A DNA stretch of 64,000 bases, from NCBI GenBank assembly GCA_016719015.1, contig JADKAZ010000007.1:1-64000 (forward strand), read 5' to 3'. The position numbers and the translations under genes were made by a program. The notes below the pieces were generated by a model that worked only from the letters and a program-made list of their open reading frames with translations, did no database searches and had not been told where the DNA came from. The stretch is from Chitinophagaceae bacterium (GTDB lineage Bacteria > Bacteroidota > Bacteroidia > Chitinophagales > Chitinophagaceae). Of this stretch, positions 25,882-34,515 are shown piece by piece; positions within the stretch are counted from its first letter, which is position 1, and each line of letters starts with the position of its first letter.

Positions 25882-26757
25882 ATGTCAACACAAGCAACGA
25901 CAGTACATCAGACCAAATGGTGGAGCGGTGGTAAGAGCCCCTTCAACATGGAGTACGGCAAACTGATGATGTGGTATTTTTTGATGAGTGATGCCTTCAC
26001 CTTTGGCGCCTTTTTGATATCCTACGGTTCTATCCGTTTTAGTCAAAATTTCTGGCCGGATCCTAACGTGGTGTTCAATGCATTCCCGGGGGCGGGCCAT
26101 GCCAACCTTCCATTGGCATTTGTAAGTGTAATGACATTTATTTTGATCATTAGTTCGGTTACAATGGTGCTTGCAGTACATGCAGGTCATAAAGGTGATA
26201 AGCAAGGCGTAATAAAATGGATGATCTGGACCATTATCGGCGGACTGGCTTTCTTAGGTTGCCAGGCATGGGAGTGGCATCACCTTATTACCGGCGAACA
26301 TGCAGTGCTGGTTGATGGTAAAATTGAAATGATTGGCCAGAATATGAGAGGAAATCCATGGGGTGCAGTGGTGAACGGGCCGGAAGTAACAGCGGCATTG
26401 ACTAATACCTCTCATGAAACATTAATGAGCCTGATGCATTCAGCCAATGCTTCGGTTTCTCATGAAAAAATTGCAGCCATGTCGGATGCGGAACTGAGAG
26501 CTGCATTGAGTACTGCAGAATTGCATGTCCGTGAAAAAGGACCGGTAGCATTTGGTGGTTATTTCTATGGCATCACCGGATTCCATGGTTTCCATGTATT
26601 CTCCGGAGTTATTATCAATATTGTGATGCTTATAATGACACAGAAAAATGTATTCCAGAATAAAGGCCATTACCTGATGATTGAAAAAGCTGGTTTGTAC
26701 TGGCACTTTGTGGACCTGGTATGGGTATTTGTATTCCTTTGTTTTTATCTAATCTAA
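25882..26757 (+). CDS. coxC: cytochrome c oxidase subunit III, long form
   Basis: 291 residues, with KSPFNMEYGKLMMWYFLMSD near the N-terminus and GLYWHFVDLVWVFVFLCFYLI at the end. Between helices there is a polar insertion of about 75 residues (HSANASVSHEKIAAMSDAEL) of a kind common in the long Bacteroidota form. It is the second subunit III of the cluster, 51 bases downstream of the short one. Confidence 0.92.
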   Translation: MSTQATTVHQTKWWSGGKSPFNMEYGKLMMWYFLMSDAFTFGAFLISYGSIRFSQNFWPDPNVVFNAFPGAGHANLPLAFVSVMTFILIISSVTMVLAVHAGHKGDKQGVIKWMIWTIIGGLAFLGCQAWEWHHLITGEHAVLVDGKIEMIGQNMRGNPWGAVVNGPEVTAALTNTSHETLMSLMHSANASVSHEKIAAMSDAELRAALSTAELHVREKGPVAFGGYFYGITGFHGFHVFSGVIINIVMLIMTQKNVFQNKGHYLMIEKAGLYWHFVDLVWVFVFLCFYLI

Positions 26758-26775
26758 AAGTGTAATTAATTTAAT

Positions 26776-27237
26776 ATGGAACATCCAGCGTTTGAAGAAG
26801 TGAGTTTTCATCATCATACAGATGATGCAGAATTTAAAAGAAGAGTTAAGAAAACAACGATCCTGCTTTCTGTAATTACTATTATAGAATTGGCCATTGG
26901 TTTGTTTATATACACCCTTCATAAAAGCGATGTAAACAGGGATTTTCTTATTCTTGGTTTTAAAGGACTGGTTTGTATTCTTACATTGGCCAAAGCGTAT
27001 TACATTGTTTCTGTGTTTATGCACCTGGGCGATGAGATAAGGAATATGATCATGACCATTGTAGTTCCATTGATGCTTTTCATCTGGTTTATATTTGCGT
27101 TTATTTACGAAGGCAATTCTTATAAAAATCTTCGCAATACATACGATTTGCATTTTAAGGAAACCACCATGCCAAAAAAACATGGCAACGCTGAGACACA
27201 TGAAGTGAAGCCAGCAGAGAAAAGTGGCAAGGAGTAA
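26776..27237 (+). CDS. cytochrome c oxidase subunit IV family protein
   Basis: 153 residues. A His-rich start (FEEVSFHHHTDD) is followed by three helices (ILLSVITIIELAIGLFIYT and two more), the pattern of caa3-type subunit IV. The C-terminus is polar and charged (KHGNAETHEVKPAEK). It lies 18 bases after subunit III and is followed by a strong terminator, so it ends the main oxidase transcript. Confidence 0.88.
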   Translation: MEHPAFEEVSFHHHTDDAEFKRRVKKTTILLSVITIIELAIGLFIYTLHKSDVNRDFLILGFKGLVCILTLAKAYYIVSVFMHLGDEIRNMIMTIVVPLMLFIWFIFAFIYEGNSYKNLRNTYDLHFKETTMPKKHGNAETHEVKPAEKSGKE

Positions 27238-27261
27238 AAAATATTATTAGTGAAAGAACCA

Positions 27262-27300
27262 AAACCATTAAACCAGGAAGCGGTTTAATGGTTTTTATTT
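27262..27300 (+). terminator. rho-independent terminator after the oxidase genes
   Basis: A perfect 13-bp stem, AAACCATTAAACC (27262-27274) with GGTTTAATGGTTT (27282-27294) around the loop AGGAAGC, followed by TTATTTTT. It separates the oxidase subunits from the SCO/DUF420 pair. Confidence 0.85.
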
Positions 27301-27315
27301 TTAAAGAGATAAAGG

Positions 27316-28113
27316 GTGAACAAGAAGGCTCTATATGCAGTAATGCTGGCAATGCTGTTGCCATTAACCGCTTACTTTATTGTAAAAAGAAAAAGTGAGA
27401 CGGCTGTTACCATGCCAAGGCATTACCTGCCTGACTCAGTGGTTACCGTAACGAAAAAAGGGAAACGGGTAGAAGATACTGCCTGGCACCGCCTGGCAGA
27501 TTTTGCATTGACCAATCAGGAAGGCAGACCTGTTTCCTGGGATAGCATGAAGGGAAAGATCATCATTGCTAATTTCTTCTTTACACATTGTCCTACGATC
27601 TGCCCCGGTCTTACCCTTAATATGAAACGGATGGCCGAATCCATTCATAACGGGCAACGGGTAGGCGACCGAACCAATAAACAGGTCCATTTTCTTTCCT
27701 TCAGTATTGACCCCGAAAGAGATTCTGTAGAACGGTTGAAATATTGGGCTGATAAATACCAGATAGACCCCGAACAATGGTGGCTGCTTACCGGTGACAA
27801 GAAAGCCATTTATGATATGGTGATTGAAGAGATGAAAGTGGGATTGGTAGATGGGCAAGGAGTTGATACCAATTTTATTCATAGTGACCGGTTTGTATTG
27901 ATAGACAGTAACCGGCATGTACGAGGATATTACAGTGGATTGGATTCTGTTGACCTGGCCAAACTTTCCAACGACCTGGTACTGCTTACAATGGAAAAAG
28001 ACCCGAAGAGCAAAAGTTTCTTTGATGGTAAACTGGAACTCATGGCTATTGTTTTCTTATTAGCCATTTTGGGAGTTGGATTACTCTTATTCTTTATCAG
28101 AAAAAAACAGTAA
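27316..28113 (+). CDS. SCO1/SenC family copper chaperone of the oxidase
   Basis: 265 residues from a GTG start. One N-terminal membrane anchor (VMLAMLLPLTAYFIV), a thioredoxin-like domain with the copper ligands C92-x3-C96 (THCPTICPGLTLN) and His189 (FIHSDRFVLIDS), and a further C-terminal membrane helix (MAIVFLLAILGVGLLLFFI). The second anchor is an extra compared with most SCO proteins. It delivers copper to the CuA site of CoxB. It lies 3 bases upstream of the DUF420 gene. Confidence 0.92.
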   Translation: MNKKALYAVMLAMLLPLTAYFIVKRKSETAVTMPRHYLPDSVVTVTKKGKRVEDTAWHRLADFALTNQEGRPVSWDSMKGKIIIANFFFTHCPTICPGLTLNMKRMAESIHNGQRVGDRTNKQVHFLSFSIDPERDSVERLKYWADKYQIDPEQWWLLTGDKKAIYDMVIEEMKVGLVDGQGVDTNFIHSDRFVLIDSNRHVRGYYSGLDSVDLAKLSNDLVLLTMEKDPKSKSFFDGKLELMAIVFLLAILGVGLLLFFIRKKQ

Positions 28114-28116
28114 GAA

Positions 28117-28701
28117 ATGTTGCAGGCTGCCTGGAAAAAGAATGATAAAAAAGCGAGGCTGTTAATTTTTGTTTTTTCCGCCATTGTGTTTGCGGCAGTG
28201 GTATTATTAAGCCGGGTAAAACTGGAAGCTAACCTTGGCTTTGATATACACTTGTTTGCTAAGGCCAATGCTATTATTAATTCATGCGTTGCCGTATTGC
28301 TGGTCATTGCATTGATAGCCGTGAAAAGGAAGAACTTTACACTGCATCGTAACCTTATGATGACGGCGATGTTTTTGTCTGTTCTTTTTTTGGTGAGTTA
28401 TATCTGTCATCACTTATTTGCAGGAGAAACAAGGTTTGGCGATATAAACCATGATGGAATTGTAAGCGATGTGGAGAAAGCCGCCGTTGGCAGCAGCCGG
28501 ATGATCTATTATATTTTATTGGGCACTCATATTCCGTTGGCTGGAATTATTCTTCCTTTTATTCTCTTCTCTGCTTACCGGGGCTTAACAGGTGAGTTTG
28601 ATAAACATAAAAAACTAGTTCGCATTACCTGGCCCATCTGGTTTTATGTAGCGGTTACGGGAGTGGTGGTGTATTTGATGATCAGTCAGTATTATGGATA
28701 A
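28117..28701 (+). CDS. DUF420 membrane protein with an EF-hand-like loop
   Basis: 194 residues, five predicted helices; DUF420 proteins often sit with SCO and oxidase genes and are thought to help oxidase assembly (role not proved). Between helices three and four there is a loop GDINHDGIVSDVE, which fits the EF-hand calcium pattern D-x-N-x-D-G-x-x-x-x-x-E. Whether calcium binds is unknown. The start follows the SCO stop by 3 bases. Confidence 0.85.
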   Translation: MLQAAWKKNDKKARLLIFVFSAIVFAAVVLLSRVKLEANLGFDIHLFAKANAIINSCVAVLLVIALIAVKRKNFTLHRNLMMTAMFLSVLFLVSYICHHLFAGETRFGDINHDGIVSDVEKAAVGSSRMIYYILLGTHIPLAGIILPFILFSAYRGLTGEFDKHKKLVRITWPIWFYVAVTGVVVYLMISQYYG

Positions 28702-28761
28702 AGGAAAAAGGTTTTGTAAAACAAAAGTGTTTTTCAAAACCAATTCGTAAAGGATGCAAAA

Positions 28762-29478
28762 TTATTTTGTTCTCGTACCTGTCCAGGTGCCTGACCCGTA
28801 ACAATTGCTATAAGTGCCGCTGATGGTTTGCCCGTTCGCAGAAATAGTGCCGCTGATGGTAGTTCCGGCATAGTTGCATTGACCCGGTTGAGGGTCAGTT
28901 GGAGCAGAAGCGGTTAACTGGTCATTGGTAATGGTACCATTCATTTCGGGCGGCGGGTTGGTAGCTCCGACTTCATTATAGAGGCCATTCATTAGGTTGT
29001 TTTTTATTTCCATATTAAATGTTCCGGTACTCCCACCTGTAAAGGTTCCTTCATAACATTTAACTAATGAGTCGGACTTTTCTTTTAATACAGACATACC
29101 GGCAGCAGGATGCCCCGCAATATTAATATTAGAAATTACAGGATTACCCCCTGTGGCTGCGACCGAAAAAGTAAATGAATTGGAGCCCGAAACAAAATTA
29201 ATTGTAGAAGCCTGGTTTTGAACAATTGTTTGTGTAGATGTATATGTGGCCGTTGTGCCGTCTATTTTTAATACTGCGTTTAAAGTATTGTCGTTATTTA
29301 CATTAATCACGACATTTCCGGTTGAGCCGATAAATACGCCTTTATAAATGCCGTAGTTGCTATTGTCATAACTGGCAATTGCTAATGGCTTCTCTGCAGG
29401 TGTAGCCGGAGAAGAGTCTTTTTTATTGCAAGAAAAAAAAACAATAATAATGGCGATGAGAATAATTGAGTATTTCAT
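28762..29478 (-). CDS. hypothetical lipoprotein, beta-rich
   Basis: 238 residues. The lipobox IIVFFSC at residue 17 predicts a lipoprotein. The mature part is rich in Gly, Thr, Asn and Ser with repeated short beta-like units: NYGIYKGVFIGSTGNVVINV, CYEGTFTGGSTGTFNMEIKN and GTISANGQTISGTYSN. It is probably a small beta-sandwich or barrel on the cell surface or outer-membrane face. I do not recognise a family. It is monocistronic, convergent with the DUF420 gene. Confidence 0.7.
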   Translation of the reverse strand: MKYSIILIAIIIVFFSCNKKDSSPATPAEKPLAIASYDNSNYGIYKGVFIGSTGNVVINVNNDNTLNAVLKIDGTTATYTSTQTIVQNQASTINFVSGSNSFTFSVAATGGNPVISNINIAGHPAAGMSVLKEKSDSLVKCYEGTFTGGSTGTFNMEIKNNLMNGLYNEVGATNPPPEMNGTITNDQLTASAPTDPQPGQCNYAGTTISGTISANGQTISGTYSNCYGSGTWTGTRTK

Positions 29479-29526
29479 AATAAATATTTTTCGATGTTAA
29501 AAGTGGTACTTCTAAAAACAAAAACA

Positions 29527-29544
29527 ATTCCCCATTCGGGGAAT
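29527..29544 (-). terminator. terminator hairpin after the small LuxR gene
   Basis: Arms ATTCCCC and GGGGAAT around a 4-base loop; on the minus strand the stem is followed by TGTTTTTGTTTTT. It starts 3 bases after the stop of the HTH gene. The same hairpin is found at 29792-29809, and related ones at 31264-31283 and 31545-31559. Confidence 0.6.
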
Positions 29545-29546
29545 GC

Positions 29547-29744
29547 CTATATAATCTTCGCTTTGTGTATAGCCTCGATCTTATTACTGAATTTCAGTTT
29601 CCGGGAAATATTTTTCATATGTTTTTTTACTGTTTCCGCACTCACATCAAGACGTAAAGCCATCTTCCTGTATGTCATTCCTTTAGCAAGGAGACATAAG
29701 ACTTCCTTCTCCCTTGGAGTAATTAGTTGGATAGCATTATACAT
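29547..29744 (-). CDS. stand-alone LuxR-type HTH protein (65 aa)
   Basis: The start ATG at 29744 (MYNAIQLITPREKEVLCLL) gives a 65-residue protein that is only a GerE/LuxR DNA-binding domain: LTPREKEVLCLLAKGMTYRK, ALRLDVSAETVKKHMKNISR and KLKFSNKIEAIHKAKII. A longer start at 29816 would run through a terminator hairpin and is unlikely. It closely resembles the HTH of the response regulator at 31568-32191 but lacks a receiver, so it is either a free-standing regulator or the remnant of a duplicated response regulator. Confidence 0.55.
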   Translation of the reverse strand: MYNAIQLITPREKEVLCLLAKGMTYRKMALRLDVSAETVKKHMKNISRKLKFSNKIEAIHKAKII

Positions 29745-29791
29745 GTTGAAAATACTTTGCTTAAAGATGAAAGAGATAAAAAGTAAAAACA

Positions 29792-29809
29792 ATTCCCCAT
29801 TCGGGGAAT
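29792..29809 (-). repeat. second copy of the LuxR-associated terminator hairpin
   Basis: Arms ATTCCCC and GGGGAAT with the loop CGAA or ATTC depending on strand, identical to 29527-29544 and also followed on the minus strand by TGTTTTTACTTTTT. It lies 48 bases upstream of the likely HTH start and could end transcription from the secreted-protein gene upstream. Confidence 0.6.
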
Positions 29810-29848
29810 GTATCAAAGTAGTTTAAATTAATTCAAGGCCTCCTTGGC

Positions 29849-29872
29849 GTTGTTCGTGCCGGCACGAACAAC
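29849..29872. repeat. perfect 24-bp palindrome
   Basis: GTTGTTCGTGCC followed directly by its reverse complement (centre between 29860 and 29861). It lies in the 128-base gap between the small HTH gene and the secreted-protein gene. It could be a terminator without a long U tract, a protein-binding site, or a dispersed palindrome; I saw no second copy in the window. Confidence 0.65.
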
Positions 29873-29944
29873 TTTGGATTTAACGGATACTTCAGATACC
29901 TTAATCTATTTTTAATTTAAAGCAGATTCGTTCATTTAAATTTC

Positions 29945-31210
29945 TTACCACTCATTGTCAGGATACGAACGTTCTATTTGAATGCTGCCATCATCCGCAT
30001 ATACAACAGTTAATTCCGCCCTATCACCTTTGTAAATGACAATTGATTTGGACGACTCAATTTCATTTGGATTGGTTTTTTCGTCCATATAGATATACCC
30101 CTGATTTTGAAGCTGCTTTAACTGTGTGCTTATTTCTTCAAACAGGGCAATATTATTTTGTGAAGGCTTCTTTTTTGCTTTTAAAGTCCATTGTGATCCA
30201 TCTTCTATTTGAAAAAGTTCCATAGTTATTTCAAAATCATCAAGGGGGAGAACAGACCGGTGATAATCAATACCATAAGTTTCAAAATCCTTTGACCCAA
30301 TTTTACTTCCTTTTACATCTTCAGGTTTGGACTGAATTATTGCAAGAACCTGGTTGTAAAAATTTTTACTTAATATTCCCCTTTTTTCATTTCCTTTCCC
30401 GGTTTCCCTTTTCCCATCACATGGTGAGGTGTTTTTACCCACATCTTTTGGAAACCATGCTTTGTCTAAAACAATTGACTTAATATAATTATCACTCATT
30501 TTTTCGGTATAGCTTATTTTGTCACCACCTGCAATAGTCTTCCGGGTACCGAACCTTTCTTTATCATACTCATCCCGGAGACTAATTACGAATTGAACTG
30601 TTTCGCTATAACTGCTCTTAACATTAAATTCATAATAAACCTGCTTGTTAAGATTATACAATTCAGTGACCTTGTATTGGTAACTCAGTCCCGGGTAACA
30701 AGGATCAGACCTCCACTCAGACCATTGAGGCTGCTGGTTTGGTTTATCATTAATAAAAATAAATGCTCCCATTGCCCAGTCTGGTGTTGGTGGTTCTTTT
30801 TCTTTTGCCGGTATAGCAATATAATATGTCCCGCTTAATGTAGAATTGTTTGGCCATGGCGTCCCGTTGGTAGCCCATTGTGGAGTTGCATTTAATTCTC
30901 CACTTGGCCTGAATTTTATACTGCCGAAATTGTCATACTCCGAGATACAATTCAAATACAATGGTTTATTAGTTGAAACCCACGAATCCGACATTTTAAT
31001 TGCCTTACCACTTCTGTTGGACAAATAGGCAGTTATCTTATAAATCTTATACTCTTTATCGGGGATTTCTTTGCAATTTTTATAAAACTGCATAGTATAT
31101 GATAATGAAACGCCCTGCTCTTCCTTAAGTAATGTATTCCCTTGTCCATTTAGAATTAGTGAAAAAAAAGATACTGCTGATAGCGTTAGAAGTGATTTAA
31201 TCTGTTTCAT
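29945..31210 (-). CDS. secreted protein of unknown function
   Basis: 421 residues with a signal peptide (near LILNGQ). The first half has beta-sheet-like, Trp/Tyr-rich segments (KAIKMSDSWVSTNKPLYLNC, YYIAIPAKEKEPPTPDWAMG). The second half (DFEITMELFQIEDGSQWTLK, then RAELTVVYADDGSIQIERSY) is charged. I recognise no family and see no catalytic motif. The gene stands between two LuxR-type remnants, both apparently read from the same strand. Confidence 0.65.
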   Translation of the reverse strand: MKQIKSLLTLSAVSFFSLILNGQGNTLLKEEQGVSLSYTMQFYKNCKEIPDKEYKIYKITAYLSNRSGKAIKMSDSWVSTNKPLYLNCISEYDNFGSIKFRPSGELNATPQWATNGTPWPNNSTLSGTYYIAIPAKEKEPPTPDWAMGAFIFINDKPNQQPQWSEWRSDPCYPGLSYQYKVTELYNLNKQVYYEFNVKSSYSETVQFVISLRDEYDKERFGTRKTIAGGDKISYTEKMSDNYIKSIVLDKAWFPKDVGKNTSPCDGKRETGKGNEKRGILSKNFYNQVLAIIQSKPEDVKGSKIGSKDFETYGIDYHRSVLPLDDFEITMELFQIEDGSQWTLKAKKKPSQNNIALFEEISTQLKQLQNQGYIYMDEKTNPNEIESSKSIVIYKGDRAELTVVYADDGSIQIERSYPDNEW

Positions 31211-31263
31211 GTTAAGGAGATTTTAGTTTCTTTTCAAAGTTGTGTTCTTCAGGAAATCGAAAC

Positions 31264-31283
31264 AATTCCCCGAAAGGGGGATT
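31264..31283 (-). terminator. terminator-like hairpin after the LuxR pseudogene
   Basis: Stem of 8 pairs (AATTCCCC with GGGGGATT, one G-T pair) around GAAA. On the minus strand it is followed by TTGTTTCG, a weak T tract. It lies 2 bases past the stop of the LuxR remnant. Confidence 0.45.
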
Positions 31284-31285
31284 GG

Positions 31286-31540
31286 CTATAGTAACTTTAC
31301 CTTATTCAATCCCCCGATCTTGTTCTTCACTTTCAGCTTGCAGTAAATATTTTTCAGGTGCTTCTTCATGGTTTCATAGCTGATGTCCATTTGTCCAGCT
31401 ATTTTCTTGTAGGTCAGGCCCATGGCCAGCTGTTTGGTCACTTATTTTTCCCTGTCTGTTGGTAATTACATAGTATTTTTCATCGACAAAATAATCTATT
31501 GGTTTGCTGGCTGTAAATATGCCGGTGGGAAAAGGAAAAA
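31286..31540 (-). pseudogene. LuxR-type HTH remnant
   Basis: The minus strand encodes VTKQLAMGLTYKKIAGQMDI, then YETMKKHLKNIYCKLKVKNK up to a stop at 31286-31288, which is the second half of a GerE/LuxR domain. Just before it stands a TAA (31444-31442) where the conserved pattern DREKEV needs GAA, so DREK is followed by a stop. Further upstream the frame FTASKPIDYFVDEKYYVITN runs in another phase up to about 31540. Taken together this is a decayed regulator with a stop and a frameshift, or a frame-broken gene from sequence error. Confidence 0.6.
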
Positions 31541-31544
31541 ACAA

Positions 31545-31559
31545 TTCCCCTTTTGGGAA
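31545..31559 (-). terminator. terminator-like hairpin after the response regulator
   Basis: TTCCC and GGGAA arms around a five-base loop, followed on the minus strand by TTGTTTTTTCCTTTT. It lies 8 bases after the stop of the response regulator. It shares ACAATTCCCC with the other three hairpins near LuxR genes. Confidence 0.5.
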
Positions 31560-31567
31560 ACAGGAGT

Positions 31568-32191
31568 TTATAGCTGACGGAATTTATTGAGGGCTTCAAT
31601 CTTATTCTGCACATGCAGTTTCTGGTAGATATTTTTCAAATGTTTTTTTACAGTTTCAGTACCAACACCAAGATGCACCGCAATTTCTTTATAACCCAGG
31701 CCCTTGGCCAACCACTCCAGCACTTCTTTTTCACGGGGACTTAATAAGGAATCTTCATCATTAATGGCAGGTTTCTGAAAACTGCCGATTACTTTTCTTG
31801 CTATAATAGGGCTCATGGGTGAACCACCATTGTACAGATCTCGTATCGCTTTTATTATTTCAGCAGCCGTAACAGGGTCTTTGAGGATATAGCCCGATGC
31901 GCCGCATTTCAGTGCTTCGAATATAGTATCATTATCATCATGAATGCTGCAGACCATAAATTGTGTCCGGGTCAGCTTGTCTTTCAGTCTCACTATCATT
32001 TCTGTTCCTCGCATACCCGGCAGACTGATGTCGGCAATTACAATATCGGGGGGTGTTTCTGCTAAACCTGTTATGGCTTTTTCTGCGCTGGCATAAGAGC
32101 CGGCAAGAAAAAATGCTTCCTCGCTTTTTATAATGGCTTCGAGGCCATTTCTGAACTGGTCATTATCTTCTACTATTGATATGGTGATCAT
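31568..32191 (-). CDS. NarL/LuxR-type response regulator
   Basis: 207 residues. The receiver domain has E8-D9, the phosphorylated D54 (DIVIADISLPGM) and K104 (GYILKD). The C-terminal HTH reads LLSPREKEVLEWLAKGLGYK and VGTETVKKHLKNIYQKL. The start codon overlaps the last 4 bases of the propeller kinase gene, so both are translated from one mRNA and form a cognate pair. Its target genes are unknown; the hairpin and LuxR remnants downstream suggest repeated local duplication of this module. Confidence 0.9.
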   Translation of the reverse strand: MITISIVEDNDQFRNGLEAIIKSEEAFFLAGSYASAEKAITGLAETPPDIVIADISLPGMRGTEMIVRLKDKLTRTQFMVCSIHDDNDTIFEALKCGASGYILKDPVTAAEIIKAIRDLYNGGSPMSPIIARKVIGSFQKPAINDEDSLLSPREKEVLEWLAKGLGYKEIAVHLGVGTETVKKHLKNIYQKLHVQNKIEALNKFRQL

Positions 32192-34515
32192 GTTGTTTGC
32201 TGAAAGGGGATTTCAAATGTCAATGTAAGACCTTCCTCGTTTTTAATGAAAAAATTCCCATTTAATTTTTGAATGCGTTGCTTCATATTTTTTATTCCGT
32301 TCCCGCTGCCATCACTTTGTTGATTAATAATTCCTTTTCCGTTGTCGGAAACAGTAATAGCAAACTGGCCGTTATCACAACTCATTTTAATACTCACTTT
32401 ATCAGCTCCGGAATGTTTTATGATATTATGTATGGCTTCTTTAACCAGAAGTAAAATATTTCGCCTTGTCTCTCCATTTAATTCTACAAGAGGGATTATT
32501 TCTGGCAATTCCACGGTTAACTGGCAGGGATAGTGTTCAAGCCATAGCCTGGTTTGTTTTTGAATATAAGAAACAAGGTTGTCCAGGGTATCATTTTCCG
32601 AATTCAGGCTCCATATCACTTCTTTCATTTTGGAAGAAATATCACCCACCGATTCATAAATTTTATTAACTTCTTCAGCCGCTTGTTCATCCTTTACTTT
32701 ATTTTTTGTCATCTCTGTCAATAGCCGGATGCCCGAAAGCCCGGCGCCGATATCATCATGCATTTCAGAAGAAATTCTTTGTCTTTCCATTTGCACGGCC
32801 AGTTGTTTTTCAAGTATTGTTCTTTGTTTACGCAATTGGTAGCGATAGATAAACCGGGCTATTAAAAAAATCAGTGACAATAATAGAAAAATAACAACAG
32901 ACTTAAACCACCACATAAGCCACCAGGGTGGCCGGATGGTGAAATGATAACTGAAAGTTTTAGTCCATATTTGTGAACGGCCGATTGCTTTTATCTGCAA
33001 TTCATAACTTCCATGCTGCAGATTTCTGTATTCTGCAAAGGAATTATGCGATGGAATGCTCCAGTTTGCATCCGACCCAATTAACCGGTAACTGTATTTT
33101 ATTTTATCAGGTGCTGACCAGTCAATCGCCGAAAAATGAAAGCTGAGGTGATTCTGATTGTAAGAAAGCGTTAAACCCTCCGGGTAGTTCTGAAAGGGAT
33201 TTATGCTGCTGAAAGATATTTTACCTCCTGTACTGTCATGAAGATTGTTGAAATCATAAAACTGTTCATTAATCTTGATATAACTAAGATTCAATGAACG
33301 GATACTGTCCGGCATAAAATCCTTATTCAAATCAAGCGATGGAACACTTTTTCCGGTACCCCACATAATCCTGTTTTCATCATCAACACAAACACTATGC
33401 AGATTAAAATCAATTGCTTTCAAACCATCTTGTGCATTGAAGTTGTAAAAGATATAATCGTTTCCCGGATTTTGCAAACTTTCTTTCCGGGAAATATATA
33501 GCGAAAGCCCCTTGTCTGTGCCAATCCATAGTTGATTTTTTTTATCGCAAAACACTGACCATACATTGTTATCAGATATTCCCTGTTGTTCGGAATAATA
33601 AGTGAAGTTCTTTCCATCAAACCTGCATACACCTGCGCCTAATGTACCAAACCAGATATTGCCTTTATCATCTTCGGCAATAGATGTAACTCCTTTGCTG
33701 AACAAACCCTCTTTTTCAGAATAAACAGTAAGTTTAATTCCGTCATATTTATAAACACCTGCCCCTTCCGTGCAAAACCATATATTCCCTTTTCTATCTT
33801 CCAGCATTGAATAGATTATGCTGCCGGGTAATCCATCTTTTGTTGTATAAGAAGAATAACTTTTTCCATCAAACCGGACTATGATACCATCTCTTAATCC
33901 AAACCAGATATTTCCTTTATTATCTTCAAGTATATCATAAATTGATTGCCTATCTCCTCCTGATCCAAATAAATAATTTGTAAAATAATTTCCATCGTAT
34001 TTAAGGAGTCCGGAGCCGGTAGTGCCAACCCAGATATTTCCGTTTTTATCCTGCAGGAATGAACGCTGCCCGTTTGCCAATAATTTATCCTGTACTTTAT
34101 AATAAGTAAATAATCTACCGCCACCCGATTGCTGTTTAGTTTCCAGTTTTCCAAAATCAGCCCCATCAGTACCAAACCAAAGGTTTCCACTTTTGTCTTT
34201 AAGTATTGGCCTTATCCTGGAATTCTCTGTCACTTCTTCAGGTAAATTATAATCAAAACTTGCGGCACTCAATTTATTTACTCCACCCCCATCGGTACCA
34301 AACCAAATATTACCGCTTCTGTCTTCTACTATTCCTCTTGTTTTATTATTTGATAAACCCTGCTCAAGATTATACCGGGTAAATTTTTTGCCATCAAACT
34401 TATTAATCCCGCCTCCGGATGTACTAATCCATATATTATCCTTACTGTCTTTTATCATTGACCAGAATCGGTTATCAGACAAACCTTCATTTATACTATA
34501 ACGGGTAATGCACAT
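32188..34515 (-). CDS. propeller-type histidine kinase, C-terminal part
   Basis: 775 residues as read. It holds many two-component-propeller units of the form EDxxGNIWFGT (for example ILEDNKGNIWFGLRDG), a Y_Y_Y-type beta domain (SYRLIGSDANWSIPSHNSFA), a membrane segment (WWFKSVVIFLLLSLIFLIARFI), a HisKA_3 dimerisation domain with the H-box EMHDDIGAGLSGIRLL and an ATPase with NIIKHSGADKVSI and DNGKGI. The start is not genuine: MCITRYSINEGLSDN continues the propeller of the next fragment once one base is added near 34514-34518. The kinase would sense a periplasmic ligand and phosphorylate the regulator at 31568-32191. Confidence 0.9.
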   Translation of the reverse strand: MCITRYSINEGLSDNRFWSMIKDSKDNIWISTSGGGINKFDGKKFTRYNLEQGLSNNKTRGIVEDRSGNIWFGTDGGGVNKLSAASFDYNLPEEVTENSRIRPILKDKSGNLWFGTDGADFGKLETKQQSGGGRLFTYYKVQDKLLANGQRSFLQDKNGNIWVGTTGSGLLKYDGNYFTNYLFGSGGDRQSIYDILEDNKGNIWFGLRDGIIVRFDGKSYSSYTTKDGLPGSIIYSMLEDRKGNIWFCTEGAGVYKYDGIKLTVYSEKEGLFSKGVTSIAEDDKGNIWFGTLGAGVCRFDGKNFTYYSEQQGISDNNVWSVFCDKKNQLWIGTDKGLSLYISRKESLQNPGNDYIFYNFNAQDGLKAIDFNLHSVCVDDENRIMWGTGKSVPSLDLNKDFMPDSIRSLNLSYIKINEQFYDFNNLHDSTGGKISFSSINPFQNYPEGLTLSYNQNHLSFHFSAIDWSAPDKIKYSYRLIGSDANWSIPSHNSFAEYRNLQHGSYELQIKAIGRSQIWTKTFSYHFTIRPPWWLMWWFKSVVIFLLLSLIFLIARFIYRYQLRKQRTILEKQLAVQMERQRISSEMHDDIGAGLSGIRLLTEMTKNKVKDEQAAEEVNKIYESVGDISSKMKEVIWSLNSENDTLDNLVSYIQKQTRLWLEHYPCQLTVELPEIIPLVELNGETRRNILLLVKEAIHNIIKHSGADKVSIKMSCDNGQFAITVSDNGKGIINQQSDGSGNGIKNMKQRIQKLNGNFFIKNEEGLTLTFEIPFQQTT

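Noticed and set aside
29745..29816. Longer start of the small LuxR gene at 29816
   Set aside because: The added 24 codons read through a terminator hairpin, and the resulting hydrophobic peptide has no parallel in the family.
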